Origin: Flavobacteriaceae bacterium
GTDB lineage: Bacteria; Bacteroidota; Bacteroidia; Flavobacteriales; Flavobacteriaceae
NCBI GenBank assembly: GCA_029245825.1
Contig: JAQWON010000070.1
Coordinates: forward strand, 1 to 15,735
Reading direction: 5' to 3'
DNA: 15,735 bases
A program made the position numbers and the translations under genes. Shown one piece after another: positions 1 to 6,631 of this stretch. The number at the start of each line of letters is the position of its first letter. Position 1 is the stretch's first letter. The notes beneath the pieces are model-generated. The model saw only the letters and a program-made list of their open reading frames with translations. It was not told the DNA's origin and did not search any database.

Positions 1-199
1 CTATATCTATTATTTTTCCCTCACCCATTACAAATTCATCAATAGAGTTATCTATAACTTCTTTGAGTAAAATATAGATTCCATCATCTGGAGAAGAGCC
101 ATCTCCAAGTTTTCCTATATACATACCAGGACGCATACGAATATGCTCTCGCCAGTTTAGCGAGCGAATATTTTCTTCAGTGTATAGAGTTTTGGACAT
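1..199 (-). CDS. parE: DNA topoisomerase IV subunit B (ParE), N-terminal part, cut by window edge
   Basis: The reverse strand from the ATG at 199 encodes 66 residues before the window ends. They include RMRPGMYIGKLGDG and LLKEVIDNSIDEF, the start of the GHKL ATPase domain of type IIA topoisomerase B subunits; the Glu and Asn of the KEVIDNS stretch are the usual catalytic base and Mg-ATP ligand. The wording of the segment (GDGSSPDDGIYILLKEV) matches my memory of the ParE-type rather than GyrB-type protein of Bacteroidota, so I call topoisomerase IV, which unlinks daughter chromosomes together with ParC. It lies 143 bases downstream of ychF on the same strand. The rest of the gene is outside the window, so completeness cannot be judged. 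GyrB is the alternative. Confidence 0.88.
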   Translation of the reverse strand, partial: MSKTLYTEENIRSLNWREHIRMRPGMYIGKLGDGSSPDDGIYILLKEVIDNSIDEFVMGEGKIIDI

Positions 200-273
200 T
201 AACTATATAATAGGCTAAAATAAAATTTGGATTTGAAAATTGAAACTGATTTTATCCAAAGAAGTTAACAAAT

Positions 274-311
274 AAGAGCAAATTGTTGAGAAATCAATAT
301 TTTGTGCTCTT
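274..311 (-). terminator. Possible hairpin terminator after ychF
   Basis: A perfect 7-bp inverted repeat (AAGAGCA at 274-280, TGCTCTT at 305-311) encloses an inner ATTG/CAAT pair. It sits about 30 bases past the ychF stop and before parE. On the minus strand it is followed by a moderately T-rich stretch, not a clean U-tract, so it may be a weak terminator or only a 3' stem. I see no good TAnnTTTG promoter box for parE in the 200-342 gap. Confidence 0.35.
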
Positions 312-342
312 AAAAATAGTTTTTCTATCAGTTAATATAGAA

Positions 343-1437
343 TTATACGTTAAACCTAAAATAAACTATATCACCATCCTTAACAACATAATCTTTTCCT
401 TCCACCCTCATTTTTCCAGCTTCTTTTACTTTAGCATCTGATTTATATTTTCTATAGTCTGAATAAGAAAAAACTTCAGCTCTAATGAAACCTTTTGCGA
501 AATCAGTATGTATTACTCCTGCTGCTTCTTGAGCATTTGAATTCGTTGGTATTGTCCAGGCTCTAACTTCATTTTCTCCAACTGTAAAAAACGTATGTAG
601 AGAGAGAAGTTTATAGACAGATTTTATTAGTCTGGCGGAACCGGGTTCATTCAACCCTAAGTCTTCAATAAATAATTGACGTTCTTCGTATGTCTCTAGA
701 TCATTAATATCAGCCTCTATTTTAACTCCTAAAAAAATGACTTCAGCTCCCTCTTGTAATGCTGACTTTTGAATCATTTGAACATAATCATTTCCAGAGA
801 CAACATCATTTTCTGAGACATTGCAAACATATAGAATAGGTTTGTCAGTAAGTAATTGTAATGGTTTTATAAAACTCAACCGATCTTCTTCGCTAAGCTC
901 AATACTTCTTACATTTCTTGATTTATTTAGATTATCAATAATTTTATTTAAGACATTATACTCCCTTTGAGCGTCTTTATCTCCAGAATTAGATGCCCTT
1001 TCAATTTTCGAAAGCTTTTTACTAACACTTTCTAAATCTTTTAACTGAAGCTCTAATTCAATAGTCTCTTTATCTCTCAAGGGATCGATAGACCCATCAA
1101 CATGTATAATCTCATTGTCATCAAAACAGCGAATGACATGGATTATAGCATCTGTTTCACGAATGTTACCTAAAAATTTATTCCCAAGCCCCTCTCCTTT
1201 ATTTGCCCCTTTAACAAGCCCAGCAATATCAACTATTTCTATAGAAGTTGGGGTTACTTTTTTTGGGTCAATAAGTTTTTTTAAAAAATTTAGCCTTTCA
1301 TCGGGAACAGTTATTTTTCCCAAATTTGGTTCAATTGTACAAAAAGGGAAATTTGCGCTCTGAGCTTTTGTATTTGACAAACAATTGAAAAGAGTAGACT
1401 TTCCTACATTAGGGAGTCCTATTATTCCGGCTTTCAT
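343..1437 (-). CDS. ychF: Redox-regulated ATPase YchF (Obg-family, OLA1-like)
   Basis: A 364-residue protein, the usual length of YchF (about 363). The N-terminal G domain has the P-loop GLPNVGKST (residues 7-15) and the G3 element DIAGLVKGA (70-78). The specificity motif is NVSE (206-209) instead of the GTPase NKxD, the hallmark of YchF proteins, which prefer ATP. Residues about 123-175 are charged and helical, fitting the family's coiled-coil insert. The C-terminal TGS domain (about 278-361) contains AWTIPTNSNAQEAAGVIHTD and FAKGFIRAEV. YchF binds ribosomes and is tied to stress responses and translation in other bacteria. It starts 15 bases after the ferredoxin stop on the same strand, so the two probably share a transcript, perhaps by chance of packing. 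Confidence 0.96.
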   Translation of the reverse strand: MKAGIIGLPNVGKSTLFNCLSNTKAQSANFPFCTIEPNLGKITVPDERLNFLKKLIDPKKVTPTSIEIVDIAGLVKGANKGEGLGNKFLGNIRETDAIIHVIRCFDDNEIIHVDGSIDPLRDKETIELELQLKDLESVSKKLSKIERASNSGDKDAQREYNVLNKIIDNLNKSRNVRSIELSEEDRLSFIKPLQLLTDKPILYVCNVSENDVVSGNDYVQMIQKSALQEGAEVIFLGVKIEADINDLETYEERQLFIEDLGLNEPGSARLIKSVYKLLSLHTFFTVGENEVRAWTIPTNSNAQEAAGVIHTDFAKGFIRAEVFSYSDYRKYKSDAKVKEAGKMRVEGKDYVVKDGDIVYFRFNV

Positions 1438-1452
1438 CTTCTATAAACTTCT

Positions 1453-1803
1453 TTATTCTTTATGCATTAATTTTTGCTTGCTCAATAATTCTTTATCAGT
1501 TTCAACATTTTCCTCGTCAGGGACACAACAGTCAACTGGACAAACAGCAGCACACTGAGGTTCTTCATGAAATCCTTTACACTCAGTACATTTATCAGTA
1601 ACGATAAAATAAAATTCATCAGATACAGGGGTTTGAGATTTAGAGGCATTAACTTCTCTACCATTTACAAGCATTACATTTCCGAGTAGATCTGTACCAT
1701 CACTATATTTCCATTCCTCAGCACCTTCGTAAATAGCATTATTCGGGCATTCAGGCTCACATGCACCGCAGTTTATACATTCCTCAGTTATTTTAATCGC
1801 CAT
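1453..1803 (-). CDS. fdx: 2[4Fe-4S] dicluster ferredoxin (Alvin-type arrangement)
   Basis: A 116-residue low-potential electron carrier. The first cluster motif is CINCGACEPECP (Cys 9, 12, 15, 19) and the second is Cys72-x2-Cys75-x8-Cys84-x3-Cys88-Pro, with extra Cys92 and Cys93. In this family each cluster takes three cysteines from one motif and one from the other. About 50 residues separate the motifs, longer than in clostridial ferredoxins, as in the Bacteroidota form I remember. I start at the ATG at 1803 (MAIKITEECINC); the open frame runs on to a GTG at 1842, but that would add 13 unconserved residues and a promoter-like box lies in that stretch. It is divergent from the acyl-CoA reductase gene, 58 bases away. 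The redox partner cannot be told from sequence. Confidence 0.93.
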   Translation of the reverse strand: MAIKITEECINCGACEPECPNNAIYEGAEEWKYSDGTDLLGNVMLVNGREVNASKSQTPVSDEFYFIVTDKCTECKGFHEEPQCAAVCPVDCCVPDEENVETDKELLSKQKLMHKE

Positions 1804-1830
1804 CGATAAACTTTTTTTATCTTTTAAGAG

Positions 1831-1838
1831 CAAATTTA
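1831..1838 (-). promoter_or_regulatory. Promoter -7 box for the ferredoxin gene
   Basis: The minus strand reads TAAATTTG, an exact fit to the Bacteroidota -7 consensus TAnnTTTG, placing transcription start about 20 bases before the ATG at 1803. No TTG lies at the usual 17-23 base distance upstream, so the -33 part is missing. On the plus strand TAAATTTT (1843-1850) is a one-mismatch candidate for the acyl-CoA reductase gene. Confidence 0.45.
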
Positions 1839-1861
1839 ACACTAAATTTTATTGATTAAAA

Positions 1862-2893
1862 ATGACATCCAAAAGAGAAAGTCTTGTTTTAAATAAAACT
1901 TTAGAGAATTTAGGAGAATTCTTTAGAAACATTAATTTTTATAACCCAGAATATTCTAATTTTTTTGATTCAATAAAACTTGCCGAAAATGAAAATAATT
2001 GGTTTACAAGGAAAAATATTTTATATGCATTTGAGGTATGGGGTAAAAATCTTACTAAAATAAATATTGATACTTGGTTAAGGAAATATAGAATTATTAA
2101 CTCTGACCCCAAGAGAGTCCTGATAATAATGCCTGGTAATATACCCCTTGTTGGTTTGCATGATTTACTTTCTGTTATAATTACTGGTAATCATGCCGTA
2201 ATCAAATGTTCCTCAAAAGATTCAATTCTAATTCCTTTTATAGCAACTCTTGAAGGTTATATCAGTAAGAATACAAGTTTTATTTCTGGAGCAATTACAG
2301 AAAATAAATTTGATGCAGTTATAGCTACAGGCAGCAATAATTCGGTTCGGTATTTTAAACATTTTTTTTCTAATTACCCCGCTATAATTAGAAACAACAA
2401 AACTAGTGTAGCTGTAATTACAGGAGATGAAACAAAAAATGATCTTGATAATTTAGCCAATGACCTTCTATTATATTATGGTTTAGGATGCAGAAATGTT
2501 TCAAAAATATTTGTGCCACAGGGATATGATTTATATAAAATAATTAAATCACTTAAACATTGGTCAAAAGTTATAAATCTAGATAAGTATTCTAATAACT
2601 ATAAGCGAAATAAAGCTTTACTAACTATTAACAATAATAAGTTTTTAGATAATGGATTCTTTTTACTAGAGTGCAATCAAAATTTATACTCTCCCATAGG
2701 ATCTACATATTATGAATTCTATTTGGACAAGAATGTTGTTTTGAATAAGATTAAAACTAATATGAGTAAAATTCAATGTGTTGTTTCTAATGAGTTTTCT
2801 GAAATCAGTATTCCGTTTGGGTCAGCTCAAACACCAATGTTATGGGATTATGCGGATGAAATTGATACAATAGATTTTTTAAATAAATTATAG
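1862..2893 (+). CDS. Acyl-CoA reductase, LuxC-type aldehyde dehydrogenase fold
   Basis: A 343-residue protein resembling the LuxC/acyl-CoA reductase family (PF05893), which reduces activated acyl groups to aldehydes with NADPH through an acyl-cysteine intermediate. Visible family features are IMPGNIPLVGLHDLLSV (residues 89-105), the nucleotide-fold segment IATGSNNSVRYF (154-165), and LGCRNVSKIFVPQG around Cys210, the likely nucleophile. No LuxA, B, D or E gene is near, so bioluminescence is not implied. It is shorter than LuxC of luminous bacteria (about 480). Neighbours are a divergent ferredoxin and, downstream, serC-serA, an order I recall as common in Flavobacteriia. Substrate and pathway are unknown. 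The start is the ATG at 1862, the only reasonable one. Confidence 0.85.
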   Translation: MTSKRESLVLNKTLENLGEFFRNINFYNPEYSNFFDSIKLAENENNWFTRKNILYAFEVWGKNLTKINIDTWLRKYRIINSDPKRVLIIMPGNIPLVGLHDLLSVIITGNHAVIKCSSKDSILIPFIATLEGYISKNTSFISGAITENKFDAVIATGSNNSVRYFKHFFSNYPAIIRNNKTSVAVITGDETKNDLDNLANDLLLYYGLGCRNVSKIFVPQGYDLYKIIKSLKHWSKVINLDKYSNNYKRNKALLTINNNKFLDNGFFLLECNQNLYSPIGSTYYEFYLDKNVVLNKIKTNMSKIQCVVSNEFSEISIPFGSAQTPMLWDYADEIDTIDFLNKL

Positions 2894-2930
2894 TTTATAT
2901 AATTTTCACCATTGTTGAAAATTATATAAA
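2894..2930 (+). terminator. 15-bp perfect hairpin directly after the acyl-CoA reductase stop
   Basis: TTTATATAATTTTCA (2894-2908) pairs without mismatch with TGAAAATTATATAAA (2916-2930), leaving a 7-base loop. It begins at the first base after the TAG stop. The stem is almost all A-T and no U-tract follows, so it may be a terminator, a 3'-end stabiliser, or both; its symmetry would let it act on either strand. It separates the acyl-CoA reductase gene from serC. Confidence 0.6.
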
Positions 2931-2970
2931 AAATATATCTATTTGATGATGAAAAATAAATAATTACTGT

Positions 2971-2978
2971 AATATTTG
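2971..2978 (+). promoter_or_regulatory. Weak promoter -7 box before serC
   Basis: AATATTTG followed by C is one mismatch from TAnnTTTG. A TTTG at 2942-2945 is the only -33 candidate, but its 25-base spacer is slightly too long. A start near 2984 would give a leader of about 9 bases. The hairpin upstream makes a separate promoter for serC reasonable. Confidence 0.3.
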
Positions 2979-2992
2979 CACTTTAAAATTTT

Positions 2993-4060
2993 ATGACTAA
3001 GCATAATTTTAGCGCTGGACCTTCAATTTTACCTAAAGAAGTTTTTGACGGTTCTTCAAATGCCATACTTCAGTATCAACAAACAGGGTTATCTATAATT
3101 GAAATGTCACATAGGTCCAAAGAAGTTGGATTGATTATTGAAGAAGCAAAATCCCTTGTGATTGAATTATTAAATCTCAATGGAAATGAATATGAAGTAC
3201 TTTTTTTACAAGGGGGCGCTAGCTTGCAATTTTTAATGGTAGCTTATAATCTATTAAATAAAAAAGCAGGTTATTTAAATACAGGGAGCTGGTCTGAAAA
3301 AGCCATAAAAGAAGCTAAATTCTTTGGAGAAGTCATCGAATTAAGTTCCTCTAAAAACAATGGATATCGGTCTATACCAAAAGATTTTGATATTCCAGAC
3401 GATATTGATTACGTTCATATGACATCTAACAATACAATTTATGGCACACAGTATCATTCAGCACCAAAAACTAATCTCCCGCTCGTTGTTGATTCAAGTT
3501 CTGATATTTTTTCAAGAGAGTTTGATTATTCTTCTTATGATTTAATATATGCTGGTGCTCAAAAGAATGTTGGGCCAGCAGGCGTTACCTTGGTTGTTGT
3601 TAAAAAAGATATATTAGGAAAAGTATCAAGAGAAATTCCTTCAATGTTAAACTATAATATCCACATAGAAAAGAAAAGTTTATTTAACACCCCTCCTGTT
3701 TTTGCTATTTATGCTACTCTTTTAAATTTAAGATGGATCAAAAAGAAAACAATTAAGTCTATTGGTCAAAATAACCTTAAGAAGGCTAAAATGCTTTATG
3801 ATGAGATTGACAACAATAAACTATTCAAGGGTTTTGTAGATGTTCAAGATAGGAGCTTGATGAATGTAACCTTTGATCTTGTTGACAATAATTTGTCAAA
3901 TACTTTTGATGTAATTATAGAACAATCAAACATTAGTGGAGTTAAAGGTCATCGATCAATTGGAGGATATAGAGCGTCTTTATACAACGCTTTGCCTATT
4001 AAAAGTGTAGAGGCGCTGATTAACTGTATGGATGAGCTTAAAATTAAATTTAACAAATAA
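2993..4060 (+). CDS. serC: 3-phosphoserine / phosphohydroxythreonine aminotransferase
   Basis: A 355-residue class V PLP aminotransferase, close to the 360 usual for SerC. It makes phosphoserine from 3-phosphohydroxypyruvate and glutamate, the second step of serine synthesis; in some bacteria the same enzyme serves pyridoxal phosphate synthesis. Evidence: N-terminal HNFSAGPSILPKEVF, SIIEMSHRSKE (34-44), LFLQGGASLQF (70-80) for cofactor phosphate binding, Trp100 stacking on PLP, VVDSSSD with Asp167 for the pyridine nitrogen, and YAGAQKNVGPAGV with Lys191 as the Schiff-base lysine. The gene ends 4 bases before the serA ATG, so the two are co-transcribed and encode consecutive enzymes. No serB (phosphatase) is in the window. 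Confidence 0.97.
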   Translation: MTKHNFSAGPSILPKEVFDGSSNAILQYQQTGLSIIEMSHRSKEVGLIIEEAKSLVIELLNLNGNEYEVLFLQGGASLQFLMVAYNLLNKKAGYLNTGSWSEKAIKEAKFFGEVIELSSSKNNGYRSIPKDFDIPDDIDYVHMTSNNTIYGTQYHSAPKTNLPLVVDSSSDIFSREFDYSSYDLIYAGAQKNVGPAGVTLVVVKKDILGKVSREIPSMLNYNIHIEKKSLFNTPPVFAIYATLLNLRWIKKKTIKSIGQNNLKKAKMLYDEIDNNKLFKGFVDVQDRSLMNVTFDLVDNNLSNTFDVIIEQSNISGVKGHRSIGGYRASLYNALPIKSVEALINCMDELKIKFNK

Positions 4061-4064
4061 TATC

Positions 4065-5018
4065 ATGAAAGTTTTAGCTAATGATGGTGTTTCTTTAACT
4101 GGAGTAAAAACCCTTAAAGCTGCTGGTTTTGAAGTTAGCACTGAAAATGTACCTCAAGATAATCTAATAGATCATTTAAATAAAAACAAAACTGAGATAC
4201 TCCTTGTAAGAAGTGCTACTGTTGTAAGAAAAGATCTTATTGACTCTTGCTCAAGTATTAAGATTATTGGAAGAGGTGGTGTCGGCATGGACAATATTGA
4301 TGTTGAATATGCCAGATCAAAGGGAATTAAAGTAATAAACACACCATCTGCATCCTCAATTTCAGTAGCTGAGTTAGTTTTTTCTCATATTTTTTCTGGA
4401 ATTAGATTTCTTTATGATTCTAATCGAAATATGCCTCTTCAAGGTGAAACAAATTTTAAATCACTCAAAAAAGCTTATTCAAATGGACTTGAAATCAGAG
4501 GAAAGACTATTGGAATTATTGGTTTTGGCAGAATTGGACAAGAAGTTGCTAAAGTAGCCATAGGCCTAGGCATGAATATACTTGCCTTTGACAATTATGT
4601 AAAAGAGGCTCTGATTTCCTTCTCTTTATATGATGGTCAAATTATTGAAAAAAAAATTATCACTGTCGATTTCAATAAAGTTCTGTCTAACTCTGATTTT
4701 ATTACTCTTCACGTTCCATCGCAAAAAAAATATTTAATTGACAAAAGTCATTTTGATTTAATGAAAAACAGCTGTGGTTTTGTTAATTGCGCAAGAGGTG
4801 GTGTTGTGAATGAAATTGATTTGATAGAGGCCTTAGATAAAAATCAGATTTCTTTTGCTGGTTTAGATACATTTGAAAATGAACCTAAACCATCCGTTAA
4901 ACTTTTGATGCACCCTAACATTTCTCTTTCTCCGCACATAGGGGCTGCTACCTCTGAGGCTCAAGAAAGGATAGGCAAAGAACTTGCTGATCAAATCATT
5001 TCTATTTACAAAATATAA
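4065..5018 (+). CDS. serA: D-3-phosphoglycerate dehydrogenase, short form without ACT domain
   Basis: A 317-residue D-2-hydroxyacid dehydrogenase producing 3-phosphohydroxypyruvate, the substrate of the SerC encoded just upstream. The NAD-binding Rossmann motif is GKTIGIIGFGRIG (146-158). Catalytic residues are Arg244 (NCARGG), Glu273 (DTFENEP) and His291 (LSPHIGAAT); the substrate side has LLVRSATVV (47-55) and GRGGVGMDNID (69-79). The protein stops right after the catalytic domain, so the C-terminal ACT domain that gives serine feedback inhibition in E. coli SerA (about 410 residues) is absent. I start at the ATG at 4065 (MKVLANDGVS), 4 bases after serC; the frame is open back to 4032 but that would overlap serC. 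Specificity rests on the pairing with serC. Confidence 0.94.
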   Translation: MKVLANDGVSLTGVKTLKAAGFEVSTENVPQDNLIDHLNKNKTEILLVRSATVVRKDLIDSCSSIKIIGRGGVGMDNIDVEYARSKGIKVINTPSASSISVAELVFSHIFSGIRFLYDSNRNMPLQGETNFKSLKKAYSNGLEIRGKTIGIIGFGRIGQEVAKVAIGLGMNILAFDNYVKEALISFSLYDGQIIEKKIITVDFNKVLSNSDFITLHVPSQKKYLIDKSHFDLMKNSCGFVNCARGGVVNEIDLIEALDKNQISFAGLDTFENEPKPSVKLLMHPNISLSPHIGAATSEAQERIGKELADQIISIYKI

Positions 5019-5019
5019 T

Positions 5020-5355
5020 ATGTTTAACAAGTTAAAGAAAAGGTGGGCGATTGATTCTAATTTTCAACTGTTAATAATATTCATTGTTTTTGGCATAACT
5101 GGAAGTATATCTGTTGTTGTTACTACTCCAATTTTAGATTTTTTTGATTTCAAAAAACAAAACTTCGAAAACTATTTTTTAGGAGATTTTTTTTATTATG
5201 CAATTAAATTTATTGCAATTTTCCCCATATATAATGTCTTATTAATTCTTATAGCGACTCTTTTTCTGCAGTTTAATTTCTTTTCGAATTTTCAAAAGAA
5301 AATGTTTGCAAAAATTGGGTTTGGCTTCCTTTTTAATAAAAAAAAGGATAATTAA
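5020..5355 (+). CDS. Small two-helix membrane protein, DUF6787-like
   Basis: A 111-residue protein of unknown function. It opens with MFNKLKKRW, followed by a hydrophobic segment (about residues 16-38, LLIIFIVFGITGS then VVVTTPIL) and a second one (about 60-86, FYYAIKFIAIFPIYNVLLILIA), and ends in a basic tail (NKKKDN). This layout matches the DUF6787 family of Bacteroidota as I remember it, commonly found behind serA. The ATG at 5020 is one base after the serA stop, so it is translated from the same message; an upstream in-frame start at 4984 inside serA is much less likely. The last bases run into an A8 tract and the stop is one base from the stop of the converging msrA. The role is unknown. 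Confidence 0.75.
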   Translation: MFNKLKKRWAIDSNFQLLIIFIVFGITGSISVVVTTPILDFFDFKKQNFENYFLGDFFYYAIKFIAIFPIYNVLLILIATLFLQFNFFSNFQKKMFAKIGFGFLFNKKKDN

Positions 5356-5368
5356 TTTATTTTTTTTT
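5338..5368. terminator. A8/T9 tracts at the DUF6787-msrA convergence
   Basis: Eight A (5338-5345) and nine T (5360-5368) flank the two stop codons at 5353-5359. Each strand therefore carries an A-run followed by a T-run, which could form a weak bidirectional terminator. The stem would be A-T only, so support is weak. Confidence 0.25.
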
Positions 5369-5890
5369 CAACTTATTTTTAAAACCTGATATAAATTTTT
5401 TCAATTTTGGTTCAATAACAAGCCTACAATAAAGTTGATTCTTGTTTTCGTTATAATAATTTAAATGATCAGTTTCAGCCAAGTAAAACTTTTCTTTGTG
5501 AGAAACATCTGTTACTATTTTTGAACTGAAAACTTTTTCATTTTCAAGGTTTTCTATAAATAAATTGACGGCTTTTATTTCAGCCTTATTATCACATACA
5601 ACAATTGATCTATATTGAGTCCCAATATCATTTCCCTGTCTATTTAGCGTTGTGGGATCATGAGTGCTAAAAAAAATAGAAAGAAGAGTTTTAAAATCAA
5701 TAATTTTATTATCATAAGAAACTTCAACAACCTCAGCATGGCCAGTTTCACCTGTACATATCTCTTTATAAGTAGGGTTTTTACTTGTTCCCCCCATATA
5801 ACCTGGGGTAACTTTTTTAACACCAATAACCCTTTGAAATATTGCTTCTGTACACCAAAAACAACCCCCTCCAAAATAAATTGTTTTCAT
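5357..5890 (-). CDS. msrA: Peptide methionine-S-sulfoxide reductase
   Basis: A 177-residue MsrA, which reduces the S-epimer of methionine sulfoxide in oxidised proteins. The signature GGGCFWCTEAIF is at residues 7-18 with Cys10 the nucleophile; Cys13 sits beside it. Also seen are GYMGG (30-34), TGETGHAEVVEV with Glu53, the acidic general acid, and HDPTTLNRQGNDIGTQYRS (77-95). Cys155 (LYCRL) is a likely resolving cysteine. No MsrB domain is fused. The lysine-rich tail is slightly long. The gene is alone on its strand, its stop one base from the stop of the converging small membrane protein, and it diverges from lolD with a 69-bp gap in which I see only one-mismatch promoter boxes. Confidence 0.96.
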   Translation of the reverse strand: MKTIYFGGGCFWCTEAIFQRVIGVKKVTPGYMGGTSKNPTYKEICTGETGHAEVVEVSYDNKIIDFKTLLSIFFSTHDPTTLNRQGNDIGTQYRSIVVCDNKAEIKAVNLFIENLENEKVFSSKIVTDVSHKEKFYLAETDHLNYYNENKNQLYCRLVIEPKLKKFISGFKNKLKKK

Positions 5891-5959
5891 ATAGTTTTTT
5901 TGAATTTTTCTTTGTAAATATATTAAATCAAATGAATAAAAATAGTAATTTAATGCCCT

Positions 5960-6631
5960 ATGAATTCCATAATATCTTGCAAAAACATATATAAAACCTT
6001 TGGGAAAATTGAGGTTTTAAAAGGTATAGATCTTAGCATAACAAAAAGTGAAATAGTATCAATTGTTGGACCTTCAGGTTCTGGCAAAACAACTTTACTT
6101 CAAATATTAGGGACGTTAGAAAATCCTGACAATAAAAGAAAACCAGAATTACTAATTGATAATCAGTCTATTATGAAATTAAGTGATAATAAAAAGTCAA
6201 TTTTAAGAAACAAAAAATTAGGATTCGTTTTTCAGTTTCATGAACTTTTACCTGAATTTACGGCTATTGAAAATGTTTGTCTACCATCATGGATATCTAA
6301 AAATGATATGGATAGCACCAGGGAAGAAGCAATAAAAATTTTAGATGAATTTGATCTATTAAAGGTTGCAAATAAAAAACCTGATGAAATGTCTGGTGGT
6401 GAAAGACAGAGGGTTTCAGTTGCTCGTTCGCTAATAAATAACCCTAAAATTGTCTTTGCTGATGAGCCAAGTGGTAATTTAGATTCTGAAAATTCTAAAA
6501 ATCTTTATAGCTTATTCTATGAGCTAAGGAAAAACAAAGGGTGTTCTTTTGTAATTGTTACTCATGATTTAAAATTTGCTAATATGTCTGATAGAAAGAT
6601 AGTTTTAAATGATGGAAAGATAATAAAATGA
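5960..6631 (+). CDS. lolD: ABC transporter ATP-binding protein, LolD type
   Basis: A 223-residue stand-alone ATPase of the LolD/MacB class. It has Walker A GPSGSGKT (37-44), the Q-loop with FVFQFHELLPEFTAIENV (89-106), signature MSGGERQR (144-151), Walker B IVFADEPSGNLD (164-175) and the switch His202 in VTHD. The FQFHELLPEFTA wording is typical of LolD, which drives release of lipoproteins from the inner membrane to LolA with LolC/LolE. No permease gene lies beside it, so assignment to the Lol system is by sequence likeness; a FtsE- or MacB-type exporter is the alternative. It overlaps the next gene by ATGA, showing translational coupling. Confidence 0.88.
   Translation: MNSIISCKNIYKTFGKIEVLKGIDLSITKSEIVSIVGPSGSGKTTLLQILGTLENPDNKRKPELLIDNQSIMKLSDNKKSILRNKKLGFVFQFHELLPEFTAIENVCLPSWISKNDMDSTREEAIKILDEFDLLKVANKKPDEMSGGERQRVSVARSLINNPKIVFADEPSGNLDSENSKNLYSLFYELRKNKGCSFVIVTHDLKFANMSDRKIVLNDGKIIK

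Noticed and set aside
1115..1363. 82-codon plus-strand frame antisense to ychF
   Set aside because: Lies wholly inside the strongly conserved G domain of ychF on the other strand; composition is that of a shadow frame.
274..1836. AAGAGCAAATT repeated at 274-284 and 1826-1836
   Set aside because: Only 11 bases, two copies, expected at some rate in AT-rich DNA; no further copies noticed.
1862..2893. Bioluminescence (lux) system
   Set aside because: Only a LuxC-family reductase is present; no luciferase, acyl-transferase, synthetase or flavin reductase gene nearby.
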